Positions 59,862-64,000 of a stretch of DNA of 64,000 nt are shown in pieces; the first letter of the stretch is position 1; every line of letters starts with the position of its first letter. Below the pieces are notes generated by a model. That model did no database searches and had not been told where the DNA came from. It saw nothing but the letters and a program-made list of their open reading frames with translations. Origin of the DNA: Quillaja saponaria (taxonomy: Eukaryota > Streptophyta > Magnoliopsida > Fabales > Quillajaceae). Where the stretch lies: positions 24,208,092-24,272,091 of the forward strand of contig CM055611.1 of the NCBI GenBank assembly GCA_029379385.1. The letters run 5' to 3'. The position numbers were made by a program, and so were the translations under genes.

Positions 59862-61828
59862 GGAGGGGTCTCACAAAATAGTAGAAGAAGAAGGAAATCC
59901 AAATTTGATGAAGATCGAATATCTGAGTTGCCTGACGAAATCATATTTCATATCCTCCATTCATTGCCAGTTAAAGATGCAGTTCGTACAAGCATTTTGT
60001 CCAAAACTTGGAGACAAGTGAGAAACACATTTCTTCCCGTTGTTAGTATCATATTTGACACAAATATTTTTAAATTCGACAATTTTATCGTAAGTGCTTT
60101 TAATCAAACGTTTATATGACTATGTATGCAACTACAACGAACATTGTTTTTGATGACAATACATTACAAAATGTAGGTGTATTGGCTTGAAAGATTGTGT
60201 CATGAACAGAGGACTATTCAATGCTTATAGTAACTACATCTTTCTGTATAAGGGTGATACTTAATGAACAGAGGACTATTCATTAAGTATATCATCTTTC
60301 TTTATATGATGATATACTTAATGATCTTCTGCTTCTCTGTCCTCTTCTCGAGTCATTTAGATTATGCTGCTACCAAAATTTAGATTTTCTTCGGATTCGA
60401 AATCTTCCTAAACTTCGGAATATTGATGACATTACGGGCGGTTCTATTCCAATGCTTGACATTGAGGAGGTACCAAATCTTCAGCATCTGAAATTACCCT
60501 TGGTACATTCGCTTGACATCAAAGTATCAAATCTTGATCATGTAATATTACAGTACAAGAGTTGGATGGTTTTGTCCATTTGTTGTGGTGTAATAAAAGA
60601 GTTGAGGATTGATTGCTCTCGCAATGTTTTTAGCCAATCTATGCAAAATTTTAAATCCGAATTTCCCATTGTAGAGTCCTTGATCTTGGAGAATTTGCGA
60701 TTTGATCATGACTTAAGAGTGTTGGAAATAATTTCAAGTGATAAAAGATTCTCATTGCCGTTTTGGAATGGTCACCCCGAGATAATTAAGATTGATGCTC
60801 CATATGAATGTGGATTTTTATTCAATGGAAGTCAATTCCCATCTTTGCATCATATAAATTCTTCTTGTCTGCGAGAAGTTGATCTGGTGTTAACACCGAA
60901 ATATCTCGACACTCTTTGGTTTATTAATTTGAGAAAAAATCTAGCTGTATTTGATGGATCAAAAGTTGATGTAAACTTGACAATTGAGCTATATTCAGAG
61001 GTATGTTTACATAACATAATAGTTTATATTTATTTAGCTCGTCCCTCTTGTGTACTATTATTTTTCCCCAAATTCTAAACTCTCAGGTTATAATAATTTT
61101 TTTTTCTTGTTTCACGTTCTAGTTCTTCACACTCATTGGTTTATTAATTTGAGAAAAAATCTAGCATTGTTCCGTGGACTAGAAGCTTATGTGAATCTGA
61201 CAATTGAGCCGCATGTAAAGGTATGTCTACAATTTAAGCATATTTTGTTTTGTATATTTGATTACTTCTTTCTATTTTTATTTTTCTTGTACTTCGTATT
61301 TTTTAGCTTGTTTAATGTTCTTTTTCCATTTTCATAGGCAGATAATGATTTCATACATAAAGAAATAGACGGGAGCACGCATCCACCACCATTTGACTTA
61401 AAATGTTTAAAGTTGGTAAATATTCCTCGAGGTTTTAAATATAAAGTTCTTTTGGAGGGTTTCTTGTGGAGTTCTCAACCAACTACTCTATCAATAATAT
61501 CCAACAATAAGTATTGTTCTAAATTTCATAAGGTACATAATTCTAATTTATAAAGCTTTCGAAGATAGTTTTTTTTCTTTGATATGAGTATAATTGTTTC
61601 AATTCATCATTTGTATTGCAGTTTGTTTGTAACAACTTGTTGATCCCTAAGAAGATGAAACCAAACTGTTGCAAAGATTATAGTACTTTCAAATGTTTGG
61701 GTCATCAATTAAAAGAAGTTTCGAGTTTCAAAACAAAACATTTGAAGAGTTCTACTTTCGATGCTTTATGTGAGTGCTACCAAGCTATTTACGAAGACAA
61801 ACAAGTCAAAATCGCATTAGAATGGTGA
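59862..61828 (+). pseudogene. F-box/LRR protein gene with damaged 5' region
   Basis: The family provides substrate-recognition subunits of SCF ubiquitin ligases. The F-box is recognisable ([20 protein letters not shown], then [17 protein letters not shown]; 59862-60114), but its frame has no ATG upstream; the ATG at 59860 is in another frame. It stops at 60115. The LRR part resumes at about 60290 and runs open to 61000 (LPKLRN, EEVPNLQHLKL, FPIVESLILENL). Exons 61338-61532 and 61622-61828 then join in phase to the C-terminus IALEW-stop. A repeated exon lies at 61123-61220 with a frame-breaking length (98 nt). The stretch 60115-60290 is scrambled by a 62-bp tandem duplication. The 3' part is well kept, so a truncated product is possible; a pseudogene is more likely. 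Confidence 0.68.
60202..60325 (+). repeat. 62-bp tandem duplication in the F-box gene
   Basis: ATGAACAGAGGACTATTCA occurs at 60202-60220 and 60264-60282. It is followed in both cases by a related CATCTTTCT...GATACTTAATGA stretch. The duplication coincides with loss of the reading frame. Confidence 0.8.
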
Positions 61829-62639
61829 ATATAAGTTGAGTATTAAAGATTCTTTATTGTCAATTTATCTTAATTTTATATCTTTCGGAATGAACTTCTT
61901 GTTTTGTGGTTTTGTGGAGTGGAAACAAGATTTCTGATTTATTTAGTGTATAATAAATATTCATGTTTATTATTGAATCAGAGTTCGATTATATGTTATC
62001 AATCTAAAAAAGGGTTTAATTAACCTCCACAAAAGTATATTGAAATTATCAGTGTTCACCATATAAAAATTATATATTCATGCTTCGATATTATCTCATT
62101 GTGTTGCATTTTGCGGTTTGCGTTGAAAATAATAATTAATCAATAATATCTTAGTTCAATTGATTAAGACTGGAAGTACTAATGTTCAAGACCCCACACA
62201 ATTAATATTGCCTCCTATATGAGCGGAGTTATAATTTTAATTTTGGGGCATAATGGTAATATTTCTAAATTTAAATTAGAATACATTGTTTGGTTAATTG
62301 TTCGTCAATTGTTGAGGATGTCTTTCGTATTGTGGTAATTATTTAAAAATAGTTGAAAAGTTCGGTAGATAGGTTGTTATACAATGTAAAATTGAGACAT
62401 CTCATTATATTTTTTTCATGTAATATTCAATTATTTAAAATGAATTACAATTTTTCAATAAATCTAAAATATTATTTTTTAAAAAAAGGAAATTTTATGG
62501 ATCATGGTAATAATTAATCAAAGGATTTTTATTAAAAACACAATGTCAAAGCTTTAAGAAAAATTGCCACACTTTCATAACTATTTGTCTTGATTTTCTT
62601 ATATGATTGTTCCACTTTATTATCTCTATTTCAGTTCCG
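61829..62639. other. Intergenic, no gene seen
   Basis: 3' flank of the F-box gene; AT-rich with no recognisable frame. Confidence 0.5.
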
Positions 62640-62865
62640 TTGTTATAAGTTGTAGAGATGTAAGAAGATAAAGGCAAAGTACTGCTGAAGTAGTGTAGTA
62701 CTTGACTACTTTCAAATGTAGGGTGCATCACTTAAAAGAAGTTCAAGTTATGATTAGGAAGTGGGAGGAACCAAGAATTTGAAAGGTCTTAATGTCAATG
62801 CTATGTATAAGTCACTAAAAGCTATTTTTCAAGGCAAACAAGTCAAATTTGCATTAAAATGGTGA
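62640..62865 (+). pseudogene. Fragment of an F-box/LRR gene, last exon
   Basis: Aligns with 61640-61828: the stretch with ACTACTTTCAAATGTAGGGT, then AAAAGCTATTTTTCAAGGCA and the closing AAATGG-TGA. Stops and indels break the frame. It lies about 1 kb downstream of the related exon, so it is a partial tandem copy. Confidence 0.75.
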
Positions 62866-64000
62866 AGCCATTGAGTGGTAAAGGTTCTAGTTTGACAATA
62901 TATAACTTTCAATCAATATAGAATTTCATGTTTTGTGGTTCGTGATTTTGGTGTATAATGGTGTACTAAACTTGATTTTTAATTTATTTATGGTATAACA
63001 AGTTCTCTTGTTGCACTACAAATTCTTATTGTCTATTGAAACATTAAGGCTCAGTTTGTTACATTGTATAAAGATAACAAGATATATTGTATTTATATTA
63101 TCTAATTAATTAGTTCTTATACAGTATTTGACAATAAAATAGTATAATGTAAACTTATAATATTGATTCTCTCTTATATTATGGTAGTATTGCACTATAT
63201 TGTGGGGTAGAGATAGGTAGAAAAAAATATTATAACTATATTGTCTAATATATTGTATAAAATTCTATAGTTCTGCTATCAAATAATGCGATGTGCCAAA
63301 CGAATACTAAGATTCGAAAACCTTGTGTCTCTTTAGTAGAGACTCATGCTAGATTTAATATGCAATGCTCTTATTAATTAGTTTGAGAAAAAAAAATTGC
63401 TATACATCAAACCAATTGTCATTGAATTTTATTTGATCATCTGCAGAGGTAATTAAGAATTTGTTTTTGATGATAGATAGTACAAAACTCAACGAATTCG
63501 AATTTGAGATGAAGAGAAATGAGACAATAGACTAAGAATCTGTTTGGTACACAGATTGCAAAAAAAATTAAATTGGATCACAAGTCAGATTGTATAAGTC
63601 AAATTGCATAAGTCAGATTGACCATAAATTAGATATATATGTGTTTGATATACTGATTAATAAGTTATATTAGTAAGTCCAATATGTGTTTTTATACATA
63701 TGATATAAGTTAGTTTAGGTACTGAATTACAATAGGGTATACACTTTAGAATTCATATTTTAATTTTAGTCAATTAAAAAAATTTATTAATTTTTCTACA
63801 GACAAATTTATATATGTATTTTAATAAATATTGTACTTAAAATAGAACAATCATTTTATTTTAGAAATTGACCTTATAAAAAATTTTAAATACAAAAAAA
63901 AAAAAAAAAAGTATCACAAAACTATTTTTTATTTTATTTTAAGATTTTGTTCTTCTAATGGAATTTCAAAATGAATAAAATTAGTATTATCAATTACGTC
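62866..64000. other. Right edge, AT-rich, no gene seen
   Basis: Low-complexity AT-rich sequence with a poly-A run near 63895-63910. No open frame or RNA gene is supported. Confidence 0.5.

Overview
The window is plant nuclear DNA, probably from a eudicot. It is AT-rich and intron-dense, with GT-AG splicing throughout. It carries a plant hAT transposon, telomere-like CCCTAA tracts, malectin/LRR receptor kinases, plant myo-inositol oxygenase and Mediator subunit MED6. I cannot name the species.

Layout. Positions 1-46,000 are a decaying tandem cluster of malectin-like LRR receptor kinases (LRR-I type), all on the minus strand. I call them A (1,109-7,981, continuing off the left edge), B (12,068-18,831), C (22,555-27,127), D (30,631-39,429) and E (43,606-46,000). 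Only D reads through without a lesion: 12 coding exons give a predicted 846-residue receptor with an active-type kinase. A, B, C and E carry frameshifts, stops, lost splice sites or internal deletions. Solo kinase 3' ends lie at 9,350-10,160 and 19,895-20,280. The decay is unlikely to be poor sequence, because the multi-exon genes D, MIOX and MED6 are clean.

A small family of secreted cysteine-rich peptides, also on the minus strand, is interleaved with the receptors. Three copies are intact two-exon genes (28,891-29,292; 47,562-47,889; 48,718-49,030; 70-71 residues). A fourth is a wreck (22,134-22,500). They share a mature core with eight cysteines spaced C-x2-C-x-CC-x7-CC-x-CC, and a TATA box about 65 bp upstream of the ATG. 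Their interleaving with receptor genes is the most interesting biological feature here. A ligand-receptor link is only a hypothesis.

Mobile and repeat DNA: a complete-ended hAT element (1,311-5,177; 17-bp inverted ends, 8-bp target duplication) sits in an intron of A and has a transposase with two in-frame stops. A hAT-like 529-bp MITE (33,040-33,568) sits in an intron of D. There is a 1.4-kb degenerate interstitial telomeric array (20,375-21,802), a 160-bp inverted-repeat element (43,292-43,451), LTR-like relics with an initiator-tRNA-Met primer-site motif in introns of A and D, and several local tandem repeats.

The right side (49,700-64,000) is ordinary genic DNA: MIOX (49,738-52,492, minus, 11 exons, 304 residues), MED6 (54,540-58,449, minus, 5 exons, 249 residues), then a damaged F-box/LRR gene (59,862-61,828, plus) flanked by two fragments of the same family.
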